A stretch of DNA of 52,658 bases from Nemertoderma westbladi. Taxonomy: Eukaryota > Xenacoelomorpha > Nemertodermatida > Nemertodermatidae. Where the stretch lies: contig JAUCBJ010006048.1 in the NCBI GenBank assembly GCA_032718475.1, positions 1-52,658 of the forward strand, read 5' to 3'. The notes under the pieces are model-generated. The model did no database searches. It was not told the DNA's origin and was given only the letters and a program-made list of their open reading frames with translations. Shown one piece after another: positions 1 to 8,695 of the stretch (positions are counted from its first letter, which is position 1; every line of letters begins with the position of its first letter). The translations under genes were made by a program, and so were the position numbers.

Positions 1-159
1 ATAATTAGCAAGTAAATCGAAAGTGAATCAGCAGTATCAACCTTATATTTGTAGCCCCCAAAAATATGGGTCTAATGGATGGATGAACTTTCCCATTGAT
101 GACAACATTCACAAACTTCGATAGGGCTGCCAGGAAACGATTACTGACTTCTCCGAAAC

Positions 160-324
160 CGAAACTCGTTCCATCTTCAGAATTTCATCTCTGGAAATGG
201 ATTGTTTTCAGCTGGATCCCAGTTCAAGAAGCGAACTGGAAAGCTATGGACTCATAGTGGACCCAGTGGTCACAAGTCCCAGATAGACCATATTCTGTTT
301 CGTAGGAAGTACAGGAGCTCATAT
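160..324 (+). pseudogene. Endonuclease-domain fragment of a non-LTR retrotransposon (second copy)
   Basis: This plus-strand stretch is nearly identical to the reverse complement of about 2281-2445, the C-terminal part of the endonuclease ORF of the minus-strand element. Shared blocks run from the sequence encoding the SGNGLFS region to the QIDHILFRRKY region. It stops at about 324, where the 3' end of a different retrotransposon begins. It is a dead fragment of the same family in opposite orientation. No start codon or complete domain is present. Confidence 0.8.
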
Positions 325-325
325 A

Positions 326-808
326 GATAGATTTATTTATACATTATGTAAAAACAATAAAAAATACACCAAACATGTACCGGTATAAAGGTATTGTCCA
401 ACATAACATATAGGATTACCCCTAAAACTTTGCAGCTTATTTCCAAGGGGGTCCTTTATGTTACTTGGTTACAAATACAATATTACACTACGCTAACCTA
501 AAACCAATATAAAACGTAATTACACTATGTACATAACTTTACCGAGAGCGTGACAATGCCCGACTCAACGATAAAGATGTAATGTACAGAACAATTTATT
601 ATAAAACGTAATTACAGTATAAATAGTAAATAATTAATAAACTAATAACTTACTGTAGGACTATTGTACCTTTTTATACATTGCACATATATATTTATAC
701 ATATACATTGTGAGATTTAACTGCAGATTTAAAAGAATGTTGATTATCTAGGTTTTTAATTTCATTAGGCAGAGCGTTCCAATTTTTAATTCCGTTAAAA
801 AAGAAGCA
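326..808 (-). mobile_element. 5'-truncated 3' end of a second non-LTR retrotransposon family
   Basis: Read on the minus strand, 806-695 encodes a peptide containing WNALPNEIKNL followed by SFKSAVKSH and a stop at 697-695. This resembles the extreme C-terminus of many CR1/jockey-like reverse transcriptases (W-N-x-LP...I...F K..L). About 370 bp of AT-rich 3' UTR follows, down to an ATAAATAAATC tail near 330. The upstream junction at about 808 cuts directly into the reverse-transcriptase sequence of the other family, so this is probably a 5'-truncated insertion into the older element. The clade is not assigned. Family recognition rests on the C-terminal motif only. Confidence 0.65.
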
Positions 809-1691
809 GCATGTTCTAATGAGCTGAGGAGCCGTTGGCCTCCCTCTAGTGCTTCTGAGAGTACTCCTAAGTCATCAGCAAAGTCTAGATCAGTTAGGTA
901 CTTGGCAGGATTTCCTCGCCTTCTGGAGCCAGTAGGTGGAGTTATTATCACCCGATCATCATTATGATGATCTAAGGACAAAGGATATGCGTAGAACATA
1001 GCCAACAACAATTATGAACAAGAATGGTGCAAGTGTGTCTCCCTGGAGGATGCCCCATAACACTTCAAATGGTTCTGTGTCACCGTAAACAGTAGACACT
1101 TTCTTTTTTGATAACTCTTCAATTATCCTTCTAAGTGCCAAAATGGGCTCCATGGTCCCACGACCTTTACGGAACCCATTCTGATTTCCACAGAGCAGTC
1201 TCTCAATGGGATCCCTGATGCGATTTAATAGAATTCTATTGTATAGCTTTGCAGCAATCGAGATCAATGAGATTCCCCGAAAAGAACCATAGAGTATTAG
1301 GTTGTCCTTCTTGGGAACTGGCACCAACTTATTTGTTTTCATTTCTTGTGGGACTCTTGTTGTTTGGTACATTTTTTTGTCCTTCTTGGGAACTAGCACC
1401 AACTAATTTGTTTTCATTTCTTGTGGGACTCTTGTTGTTCGGTACATGTCTACTATGATGGGATAGGTGAGCTTTAATTAAACATTCAGGTATTTAAAGG
1501 ACCTCAGGGGGAACACCATCTACTCCACTGGCACGATTGGTCTTAATGCTCTTTGCAGCAGCCTTCACTTCAGCAAAGGAGATATCACAAATGGGAATAT
1601 CTGGGAGTACAGACTCAGACACTTTTACTTCTATAAAGTTATCAGGCAATACCCTGTCATTACTGAGGCGCCTGTCCAGTGGGCCTTCCAA
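809..1691 (-). pseudogene. Reverse-transcriptase domain, frameshifted and internally deleted
   Basis: Three frame segments carry RT hallmarks in order. Positions 1691-1494 encode an N-terminal block ending SGVDGVPPEVL, followed by a frame break. Positions about 1402-1070 encode FRGISLISIAAKLYNRIL and NQNGFRKGRGTMEPILALRR, then GILQGDTLAPFLFII. Positions about 965-809 encode LTDLDFADDLGVLSE, the palm catalytic FADD box. Between LRRIIEELSKKK and VSTVYGDTEP the segment that normally holds the first catalytic aspartate (motif A) is missing; intact RTs have tens of residues there. A 75-bp tandem duplication adds 25 codons ahead of the fingers region. The protein would be inactive. The downstream thumb is cut off by the insertion at about 808. 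Confidence 0.85.
1304..1447. repeat. 75-bp tandem duplication inside the RT pseudogene
   Basis: Two adjacent copies start with GTCCTTCTTGGGAACT at 1304 and 1379 and differ at a handful of positions. The length of 75 bp (25 codons) keeps the minus-strand frame open, so the predicted peptide repeats a VPKKD...QEMKTNK block. Confidence 0.9.
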
Positions 1692-2269
1692 CCATTGAGG
1701 TGATCGGCTGGTGATTCAGCCTTAACCTTGGTGGTTGGTTGGCTTTTTCGACCAGCAAGCAAGTTGATCGACCTCCATGCCTGGGATGATTGCCTGCTGT
1801 AGTCAGCATCATTGATGGCATCAACCTGTTGGTTTATTAGCTCCTGTAAATTTACAGAGTACTGCCTGTTCAGGGACCTAAATGCAGCCTTAACTGCATT
1901 CTTGGTCGCTGTAGTCTGTTTGAGTCGGGACTCTTTCTGCGCCTTGTAGAGGTCATTTCGGCACTTCTGAATTTTGTTGTCAGTCCAGGGGGCCCGTTTC
2001 CTGTTTCGAGGGTATACAGGAACTGTTTCTGCAGCTGCTAACTTAACTGCCTCTGTGAAGGCAGTATAGCCCTCACAGTGATCTGCCGCCTCAGAGGCAA
2101 GAACCTCATACCTGTTGCTCAGCTGTAGTGTGAAGCTGGATCTCAAGCAGGACCAGTCATGCCGCGGCAAGGCAGATTTCGTTGTTCTGCTAGCATGCAG
2201 ACTAAGGCATGCAGACCTTGGCCACAATAAGGCGGTGATCACTGCAGAAGGGTTGTAGTGTAAATGCAT
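1631..2269 (-). pseudogene. Endonuclease-RT linker region of the non-LTR element
   Basis: A 212-codon open stretch overlaps the end of the endonuclease ORF in a different frame and runs toward the RT. It contains a basic, helical-looking segment (KRAPWTDNKIQKCRNDLYK) and SQAWRSINLLAGRK, typical of the poorly conserved connector between endonuclease and RT in non-LTR polyproteins. The first ~20 residues up to the SLHASRTTKSALPRHDWS region overlap the endonuclease frame, which shows the frameshift near 2230. No independent catalytic motif is visible. It is part of the same former polyprotein rather than a separate gene. Confidence 0.7.
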
Positions 2270-3320
2270 TACAGTCTTGTATAGAGCTCCTGTATTTCCT
2301 ACGAAACAGGATATGGTCTATCTGGGACTTGTGACCACTGGGTCCACTATGAGTCCATAGCTTTCCAGTTCGCTTCTTAAACTGGGTTCCAGCCGAGAAC
2401 AATCCATTTCCAGAGATCAAATCATGAAGATGGACGTAATTTCGGTTAACACTATTGCAATAGACCCAAGGCGATGTAGGTGATTGATGCAGACTTGCAT
2501 TAAAGTCTCCCAGGAATGTTAAGAATGCATGCTGATCCACTCCATCAGTAGCTGCTTGTAGATTCTGGTAGAAATTTTCCACCTCCTCTACAGGGGCAAC
2601 ACTAGTTGGAGAGTAGCACACAATCAGAACCACCTTAGGAAACTTCTTAGCCAGTCTTCCAGAACATGAGAAGCGGCAACGGATGATGCGGTTAGAGATT
2701 TGGTCTATTTTGTCCAATGCTGCATGTGCAGTTGGATTCATCAATAGACCAATTCCACCATTGCCACTATCATCTGCTGAAGCAAGGGCAAGTCGCCAAC
2801 TGCCCCCCATGTCCTTAATCAGAACTTCATCAGTCTGTCCAGTCTGCATTTGGTGCTCTTGAACACCCACTGCCCTAAGAGAAAGCTTATCTGCCAAGGT
2901 AGTCAGCTCACCTTGTCGCATTGGGGACCCGGGTGTTAGGGGGTTTACTGAGGCTAGTCTAGTGACTTGCCTCAGATTCACCAATGGCTTTGTTGGTCGG
3001 GGTGGAACATGAGAGTAGCCTCCAACTCCAGAATCCCTTTCCCCCTCACAATCTGGCCTCCCTGGTGACCCAGGGTTTGGGCCAGAAAGGTCATCAAGAA
3101 AGGGACTCAAATAATTGTTTGCCACTCTCTCTCCAGTAGGGGGTGACACAGGCAGCCGGTCAGGAGATAACTGACGCCTGTGAGGCCGATTGTGTCCAGT
3201 CATTCCACTGGCCTCTAGTGGCTGGACCTCCGCATTACTAATGTAATCCATAGTGGGGGTTGGGGGGTGCTTTTTTGCCGAGTCAGCGCTCAGGGCAAAT
3301 ACCACACCCTGGTTTGCCAT
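2202..3320 (-). CDS. AP-like endonuclease domain ORF of a non-LTR retrotransposon (polyprotein fragment)
   Basis: This 372-codon ORF starts at an ATG at 3320 and contains an endonuclease/exonuclease/phosphatase fold typical of non-LTR elements, which nicks target DNA to prime reverse transcription. Visible blocks are the metal-binding glutamate region RAVGVQEHQM (near residue 150), the FLGDFNAS box (near 270), and the C-terminal QIDHILFRRK and FCSDHRLIVAKV boxes (near 335-370). The first ~110 residues are proline/glycine-rich and show no recognisable domain. The ORF ends early because the downstream linker lies in another frame, so the original protein was much longer. The domain itself looks uninterrupted, but without an RT it is not a functional element. 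Confidence 0.8.
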   Translation of the reverse strand: MANQGVVFALSADSAKKHPPTPTMDYISNAEVQPLEASGMTGHNRPHRRQLSPDRLPVSPPTGERVANNYLSPFLDDLSGPNPGSPGRPDCEGERDSGVGGYSHVPPRPTKPLVNLRQVTRLASVNPLTPGSPMRQGELTTLADKLSLRAVGVQEHQMQTGQTDEVLIKDMGGSWRLALASADDSGNGGIGLLMNPTAHAALDKIDQISNRIIRCRFSCSGRLAKKFPKVVLIVCYSPTSVAPVEEVENFYQNLQAATDGVDQHAFLTFLGDFNASLHQSPTSPWVYCNSVNRNYVHLHDLISGNGLFSAGTQFKKRTGKLWTHSGPSGHKSQIDHILFRRKYRSSIQDCNAFTLQPFCSDHRLIVAKVCMP

Positions 3321-3730
3321 TCCACAGGGTGGGTGTCGTAGTGGAGTCAGATATGAAGCCCATCACCCATATCTACTCTGGTGCACATGACCCACCATTG
3401 GCTGTGCAGCTCATCTGCTGAGTCATGCCCTGTACCCCTGCTGCCAGGTGCAGGTCGCAGTGAAGTGCACTCAGAGTGGACATGAGAACACTCTACTCCT
3501 GACCAGCCATTGGTAGATCACCATCTGCCTGGCCAGGCCATATACCCCTGCAGCCAAGTATATGGGTCCTTAATCCAGGACCAATGGCGTCCTTATCCCA
3601 GAACGAAGGAGGTCCTAGTTACAGGACCAGATTTGCCCTAGTAAGAGGGTCTATGCAGCTACAGGTGGCACCTCCTTTATGCTGCATGGAGGTGGCAAGT
3701 TTTCTTGTTCAATGACCTAGAATACCTGAC
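3321..3730 (-). other. Presumed 5' leader of the non-LTR element
   Basis: About 410 bp, more GC-rich than its surroundings, lies immediately upstream of the endonuclease ORF on the minus strand and has no long ORF. It begins near an AGGTCAGGTCAGGT direct repeat (minus strand, about 3728). The position fits a 5' UTR or a degraded ORF1 tail. Function is inferred from position only. Confidence 0.45.
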
Positions 3731-3737
3731 CTGACCT

Positions 3738-3920
3738 GATGATGGGGTGATGGTAACTCCACCTACTGGTTCCAGAAATAGAGGGAATCCTGCCAAGTAC
3801 CTAACTGATCTGACTTTGCTGATGACTTAGGAGTACTCTCAGAATCACTAGAGGGAGCCCAATGGGTGCTCTGCTCATTAGAACAGGCTGCTTCTAGTGT
3901 TGAATTTGGTTAAAATTATT
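3738..3920 (+). pseudogene. RT palm (FADD-box) fragment, plus-strand copy
   Basis: The sequence matches the reverse complement of about 808-965 at high identity and covers the same region, including the sequence that encodes the LTD...FADD box and the LLSSLE..AAS helix. A one-base difference in the run before GACTTTGCTGATGAC breaks the frame at the catalytic box. It extends slightly further 3' than the minus-strand copy (to a GTTGAATTTGG stretch), confirming that the other copy was interrupted there. It sits just upstream, in reverse orientation, of the element's 5' leader. Confidence 0.8.
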
Positions 3921-3989
3921 GAAGGGGGGGGGGGCTGTCTCAGCTTCATTCCCCTGGGTGCCAGAAGGGCTGGCGCTACGCCTCTGCTT

Positions 3990-4710
3990 CAGCGCATGTA
4001 CAATAAATCAGTTCTTAAACTGATTATTGGGCCCATCGCTCCAAATAATAATTTTATTTACTTGATTGTTAGACCTCAGCTGTTCATCTAAAATGGAGCA
4101 TAAAGATACTATTGCAGTTTGTTTATCATGCACTATAGTGTCACTGCTGACGCAATAATTCTCAGGAGTAGAATCCTCTTTTCAAACACACCCAGTGAAT
4201 ACAGTAATCTGGTTCTGTGCCCAATGAGCACTTTAAATTTCTTTCTGATAGAAGCAAGTATAATTTTCGCTAAAATCAACTTGAAGCACAATGCAAGATT
4301 CGCATGCCATCATCGTTTTATCTCGGATATACTATTGTTCCTGCAATTGTTTTATATTATAGTGGGTCAAAAATTGTGGTATAAGTTTCAGAAACAGAGC
4401 TTTGATGTCATTGCGTCTTCCAGACTTTTCAAACTTCGCAATACGCTTTTCAACACGTTCCCATATAGGTTGGTTTGAATAGTCCCATATAGGATGTCTG
4501 GTTATTTTGGGAATAAGTTTGGTTCCATTCTTATAAGTATCGCAAGCATTATCAAAACAATCATCATTGACAGAGGAACTTTCTCACACCACATTTCTCA
4601 TACCTGGGATATTTTTTGATAATACAACTTCAGGAGGTCTCAATGATGCGAATTTACTGAATCCGACTTCATCATATGGATATTCCTCACAATACATGCT
4701 GTAAACCTAA
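3990..4710 (-). pseudogene. Decayed transposase-like gene with VDFSENY ... WSDGPNNQFKN signature
   Basis: On the minus strand a single frame from about 4560 to 3990 reads coherently except for four in-frame stops. It contains RRNDIKALFLKLIPQFLTHY (about 4410-4350), CIVLQVDFSENYTCFYQKEI (about 4300-4230), SAHWAQNQITVFTGCV, YCVSSDTIVHDKQ and IIIWSDGPNNQFKN (about 4045-4010). Further upstream, 4700-4608 reads MYCEEYPYDEVGFSKFASLR in a likely separate exon preceded by a TTTACAG acceptor. From memory, this order of motifs matches a widespread uncharacterised invertebrate protein family whose paired acidic blocks (VDFS, SSD, WSDGP) suggest an RNase-H-like, transposase-type fold. The catalytic assignment is inference. 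The stops (for example after QKEI and after GCV) show it is dead. The opposite-strand ORF at 4119-4478 is a shadow. Confidence 0.6.
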
Positions 4711-4739
4711 ATATAATATCAATAAGTGTATATTAAGTG

Positions 4740-5305
4740 GAATTGACGTAGGGAAACACAACGAGAGTATAAAAGTAACGATAATCTTTAACTTCATATT
4801 AATATATTAAAGTACGTAAATACAATGAAATAATATGCATAAGTTTTAAACGTTTCGAATTTTACACAAACTCATCATCAGTAATAATGTACAAAATTTA
4901 GCCTAAATGTTGCATACTGCAAGGTTTGAATTTATAAGGTTGCCGCCAAAAAATACATATTAAAAAGATGCTTCTAAGCTAATATATAAATCACCATCAG
5001 TACTTTGCAACAAGTATGTATGTAGTTTTATTTCAAAATTTTAACATTACGAAATGATTGTATATACATTATAAGTGATAGCAACTGCATATATTATATT
5101 ACTTGCTGTATAAATAAATGTAAAAATGGCATAAATTATGTTATAAATAAGTTAGCTTCTATTTATGGTGGCGTTTGGAGCCATGTTATAATAATATAGC
5201 TAGGCCCTACTGGTTATTAATAGCTTTAACCCGCCTACGAGTAGGTATTGCAGTAGGCCTATCTGGCTGTCAGGCAAATTTCCGCCTATGGTTTGTGTAC
5301 GTGGT
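4740..5305. other. AT-rich sequence without a recognised gene
   Basis: No ORF longer than chance, no repeat array and no RNA gene is visible. It is anonymous AT-rich DNA between the transposase relic and the hairpin/foldback region. Confidence 0.6.
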
Positions 5306-5307
5306 AT

Positions 5308-5364
5308 CCAATGATGGCGTTAAGTAATGTCCCATTAGTGGACATTACTTAATGCCGTCATGGG
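5308..5364. repeat. 25-bp inverted repeat with 7-nt loop
   Basis: The left arm 5308-5332 (CCAATGATGGCGTTAAGTAA...) pairs with the right arm 5340-5364 with two or three mismatches around a CATTAGT loop. It could be the remnant of a small palindromic element. No associated gene is seen. Confidence 0.8.
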
Positions 5365-5422
5365 TTACAACGTAAACAATAATAACAAATACAATACTAT
5401 TTGTACGGGCCAATACAATGCT

Positions 5423-5945
5423 GTGGGGCGAGCCACGAAGTTGGCGGAGCCTTAGCGAATTGACACTGTTAGGGGGTGGGTCAATTTATGCAAATAGTTG
5501 TCGTCGTCGTTGTCGTCGTTGTCGTCGCCGTCGTCGTCGTCGTCGTTGTCGTCATCGTCGTCGTCGTCGTCGTTACGATTTTGACATGCTAATAACTTTG
5601 TCGGATTTAAAGCTGCCAAGTTGAAAATTTGTAGGTATCAATATGAGCAAAAGTTGAGATTTTTGAGAGACTTTCAGACACCATCAGTGCAATGGTCTCC
5701 CGCTAGAGGGCCACATGTCTAAACATTAAATGCCCTCCCATTTCTTTGCTTTTAATCCGTTTAAGCTGAAACTTGGCAGATATGTATTAGACCATTAGCT
5801 GTGACTTTCAAAGGAGGCGAATCCATCTGCAGTTCTCCAGTCTGCTGCTAGAGGGCCAACGTGACTATTTGCATAAATTGACCTACCCCCTAACAGTGTC
5901 AATTCGCTAAGGCTCTGCCAACTTCGTGCTGCGCGAAGTCCCCAC
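5423..5945. mobile_element. Foldback/MITE-like element with ~64-bp inverted ends
   Basis: The left arm at about 5434-5497 (contains TTAGCGAATTGACACTGTTA) is repeated in inverse orientation at about 5865-5928 with few mismatches. The internal ~370 bp hold a TCG-rich simple repeat and two copies of a GCTAGAGGGCCA motif (near 5703 and 5848). There is no transposase ORF; the small ORF at 5418-5624 merely reads through the simple repeat. The outer parts of the arms diverge (extra CTGCGCGAAG on the right), so the exact ends and any target duplication are unresolved. It is probably a non-autonomous inverted-repeat element. Confidence 0.7.
5497..5574. repeat. TCG/TTG trinucleotide microsatellite
   Basis: About 78 bp of GTCGTC repeats with occasional GTT or GCC interruptions lie immediately inside the left arm of the foldback element. 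The arginine/cysteine-rich peptide read across it is an artefact of the repeat. Confidence 0.9.
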
Positions 5946-6405
5946 TTCGTGTAATGAATGTCCTCTAAAGTTGTAAAGTGCTAAATACTGTAACAACTCG
6001 TTGTTAATACTAACGGAGTTGAATAATGTTACAATTTTGGAATACAAATATTTACTTAATTATAGAAAGGGATGCTGAAGCTAATATATAGTAAATTTTA
6101 AAATCTAAAATTAATACTATCGGTCGATATGTAAGAGTTACAAATCTGTGTATAGGTTCATATTAGTGATTGCGTTGTGTTTGTTTAGGATAAACAAACT
6201 ATCTATATTAGAGTGTGATAGTTAGAGAAGTTCTAGAGATATCAATTTAACTTTAGTATTTAAAGTGGGTTTGACCTCGAGAATTAGAAGGGCTTCTTTG
6301 ATTAGAGATTAGAATTGGGTGTTAGAAGAAGCAAGTATCGGTTTTAGTATCGGTTGGGTGGTCCTCAGTAAGTGAATGTTCTAGAAAATAATCTAGAAAT
6401 CTAGA
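5946..6405. other. AT-rich interval without a recognised gene
   Basis: No supported ORF or repeat is visible. Its right end adjoins the 3' side of the Penelope-like element and may include that element's untranslated tail, but no boundary can be seen. Confidence 0.5.
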
Positions 6406-7325
6406 AAAAGAAAGTAATTAAATGGTTTTACACGTTTGCCAGTTAGAGGAGATGTTGCCGTATGTTCACCTATGCAGGCACAAAATTGTCGGGTATTTTC
6501 ACCGATATAGGAAGCTGGGCAGCTTCCACATTTGTATAAATAAACTATAATGGACCACAGGTGAGTCAGCATCTTATCATTAACTGAAAACATGTGACCA
6601 ATCCTAATCACAGGTTTAAACACTACTTTTAGATCTGCATAGGGAAGGGAGATTATAAATAGTTTGAGGAGTCTATTTTTAATGAGTGTAGAGTGCATGC
6701 CAGTAGTACGATTACAAAGTTTGACGAGTTTTTTGCAAGTGTGTGTGGGAGGTTTATTGGTATTTATTTTATTTAGTAATTGTTCGGTGGCACCATTGAG
6801 TGTTCACTTGGATAACCATTGCTTAGTAATGTATTGTGTAATTCTAAAAGGTTTATGTGGAAAATTAACATGTTTGTACGAATCTGATACAGCCTATATG
6901 TGAGTGTATAAACGAGAGTAAATTCATAAGAAAACGCAAGGAAACTGTGAAAGCTAGTATGCTATGCAATCCTGTATATGTGGGTTTATGGTAAATGGGT
7001 GTGGTGATAGATAAATGATTGTTGATAGTAACAAGAACGTCCAAGAAAGATGTTTAGAATCGGTTTCGTGTTCACATGTGAAAGTTATGTTAGGGTGCTC
7101 TGTTTGTTGAGGTAGTCTAAAATTAGTACAGATTGTTCTTCATAATCAAAGATCATGATACAATCATCAATGTATATTTTGTATAATGTGGTGACGAAGA
7201 ACAGTTGTTTATCCAGTTAGTTTCGTGGTAGGCCATAAAGACGTTGGCTAGTGCCGGTCCTAGTGGTGAACCCATAGCAATTCCATCAATTTGCTTAAAA
7301 AGTTTGTTCAAAACAAACAGCACCA
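6406..7325 (-). pseudogene. Penelope-like element: RT palm, thumb and GIY-YIG endonuclease, decayed
   Basis: Read on the minus strand, 7305-7185 encodes FKQIDGIAMGSPLGPALANV, the Penelope-type RT palm block, and about 7180-7145 encodes YIDDCIMIF, the catalytic box, shifted by one base from the preceding frame. The thumb region follows (about 7110-6880, poorly preserved, several stops). Positions about 6560-6420 encode VYLYKCGSCPASYIGENTRQF and EHTATSPLTGK, the N-terminal half of a GIY-YIG nuclease. The order RT then C-terminal GIY-YIG is characteristic of Penelope-like retroelements. Frameshifts and stops make it inactive. Its upstream end meets an inverted partial copy at about 7310-7325, so the N-terminal half of the RT is missing. 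Confidence 0.85.
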
Positions 7326-7640
7326 GAACATAACTTTCACATGTGAACATGAATGAAACCGATTCTAAACTATCTTTCTTGGACATTCTTGCTACTATCA
7401 ACAATAGTTTATCTATCACCACATCCATTTACCATAAACCCACATATACAGGATTGCATACTAGCTTTCACAGTTTTCTTCCATTTTATTATAAATTTAC
7501 AATTTACTCTCTTCTATAAACTCACATATATGCTGTATCGCATTTGTACAAACATGTTAATTTTCCACAGAAACATTTTAGAATTACACAATAGGTTACT
7601 AAGCAACGATTACCCAAAGAGTATACTCTTTGGAAGAGGG
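7310..7640 (+). pseudogene. Penelope-like RT thumb fragment in head-to-head orientation
   Basis: This plus-strand segment is an inverted copy of about 6840-7110 with moderate divergence. Across two frames it reads LSFLDILATINNSLS, IYHKPTYTGLHTSFHSFLPF and RICTNMLIFHRNILELHNRL, the conserved region between the RT catalytic box and the GIY-YIG domain of Penelope-like elements. It starts where the minus-strand copy loses its upstream half, forming a head-to-head pair. No GIY-YIG domain follows; the sequence passes into a dispersed repeat at about 7641. Divergence between the arms suggests two separate copies or an old inversion. Confidence 0.75.
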
Positions 7641-7805
7641 AACAATTTTTTGCAATATTCTCTCGACCCTTTATTAACCTCGCTATCGCTCAGTAAGTAA
7701 AATATTTCGCAAATAGTGAAAAAAGTTATACTTTTTTTCCCATATAATAAATAATTATTCGTAGTCACTCACATAAAACTTCCTGTTATCTATTTCGCCA
7801 CCGTC
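7641..7805. repeat. Dispersed ~165-bp repeat, copy 1
   Basis: Shares with 8518-8695 the blocks CCCTTTATTAA, CTCGCT.TCGCTC.GTAA, ATAGTGAAAAAAGTT, CCCATATAATAAATAATTAT and CATAAAACTTCCTG in the same order. Its nature is unknown; it could be a solo terminal part of an element. Confidence 0.75.
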
Positions 7806-8517
7806 ATAAAGAATCCATCTGTCAAAAAAAGCGAATTAAGCGCGCTCGCTGCAAGAATATATAGATATAAAACAAGTATTGTATTAATTCTTTATATAAG
7901 TCTTTAATTGTTTTCCTTCATATAACTGATTAAATATGATTATACATTAGACTAGACGGGTATATATGATTATAGTACAATAGTCCAATAGAGTACAGTG
8001 AACATAAGCCAATGATATTTTCCTGTAGCACTATTTTGCTGTATTGTATGTACAGATGTAGGTATATGATTATAATCACACACACAATAAGGATTGATAA
8101 AATGGAAGCACAATTACTATGTGTACCACCACCATAAATATATAACAGAATTTACAACATAGATAATAACATAATGAAAAACAGTTAGAGGAGGAGGGGG
8201 GGGGGGGGGGGGGTGATAGAAAAGCTATTATTTACATGAGTTTACAAGGCACTGCAGGATCTGTGCATGCAAAATAAATTGTAATAAAGCAAATCGGTCA
8301 TTATTATTGTCATTACCTTTGTTATACACAGCGGCATAAAATGAATCTTATCAGTCAATAACACTGTAATAGGCACATGTTTTGTATAACTATTACCCAT
8401 ATAACATGATTATAACACTTATAAATATAACTATTATCCAGGTAAATAGAAGAGGTGCAGAAAATAAACAAATTATAGTAAAGTAAATACATAAATCAAT
8501 CAAAGAAAAAATGTAGA
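7806..8517. other. AT-rich interval with an 18-nt poly-G run
   Basis: No gene is supported. An uninterrupted G run occupies about 8196-8213. The interval is bracketed by the two copies of the ~165-bp dispersed repeat, so the ~880 bp from 7641 to 8517 might be one element with direct terminal repeats, but nothing coding supports that. Confidence 0.5.
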
Positions 8518-8695
8518 ACACTTTTTTTTCAACATTCTCTCCACCCTTTATTAAACTCGCTGTCGCTCGGTAAATAAAATGCCACAAGAATAGTGAAAAA
8601 AGTTCTATTTTTTTCCCATATAATAAATAATTATTCTAACTTACTCGCATAAAACTTCCTGGAACTTATTTCGCCTCCTGTCACAGACAGATTCT
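8518..8695. repeat. Dispersed ~165-bp repeat, copy 2
   Basis: Direct-orientation partner of 7641-7805, with small indels and about 80-85 percent similarity by eye. A small minus-strand ORF crossing it (8393-8587) shows no recognisable protein features. Confidence 0.75.

Larger units (their letters stand above)
809..3730 (-). mobile_element. Degenerate endonuclease/reverse-transcriptase non-LTR retrotransposon
   Basis: Transcribed on the minus strand from about 3730 toward 809, this is one decayed autonomous non-LTR element: a 5' leader (3321-3730), an AP-type endonuclease, a linker, then a reverse transcriptase that ends where another element interrupts it at about 808. The single polyprotein is now broken into at least four frames (breaks near 2230, 1690, 1495 and 1010-1070) and the RT has lost an internal segment. 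Fragments of the same family lie in the opposite orientation at 160-324 and 3738-3920, so the locus has been rearranged. It cannot transpose by itself. I have not assigned a clade. Confidence 0.85.

Noticed and set aside
4119-4478. 119-codon plus-strand ORF
   Set aside because: It is antisense to the transposase-like frame that carries recognisable motifs, and its peptide resembles nothing I know.
5418-5624. Arginine/cysteine-rich 68-codon ORF
   Set aside because: It is the translation of a TCG microsatellite inside a foldback element.
8196-8213. Poly-G runs (also near 3925, 23506, 42331 and 52401; a C run near 36951)
   Set aside because: They are simple homopolymers scattered over the window without a consistent neighbour. 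G-quadruplex formation is possible, but there is no evidence of function, and their lengths may be affected by sequencing.
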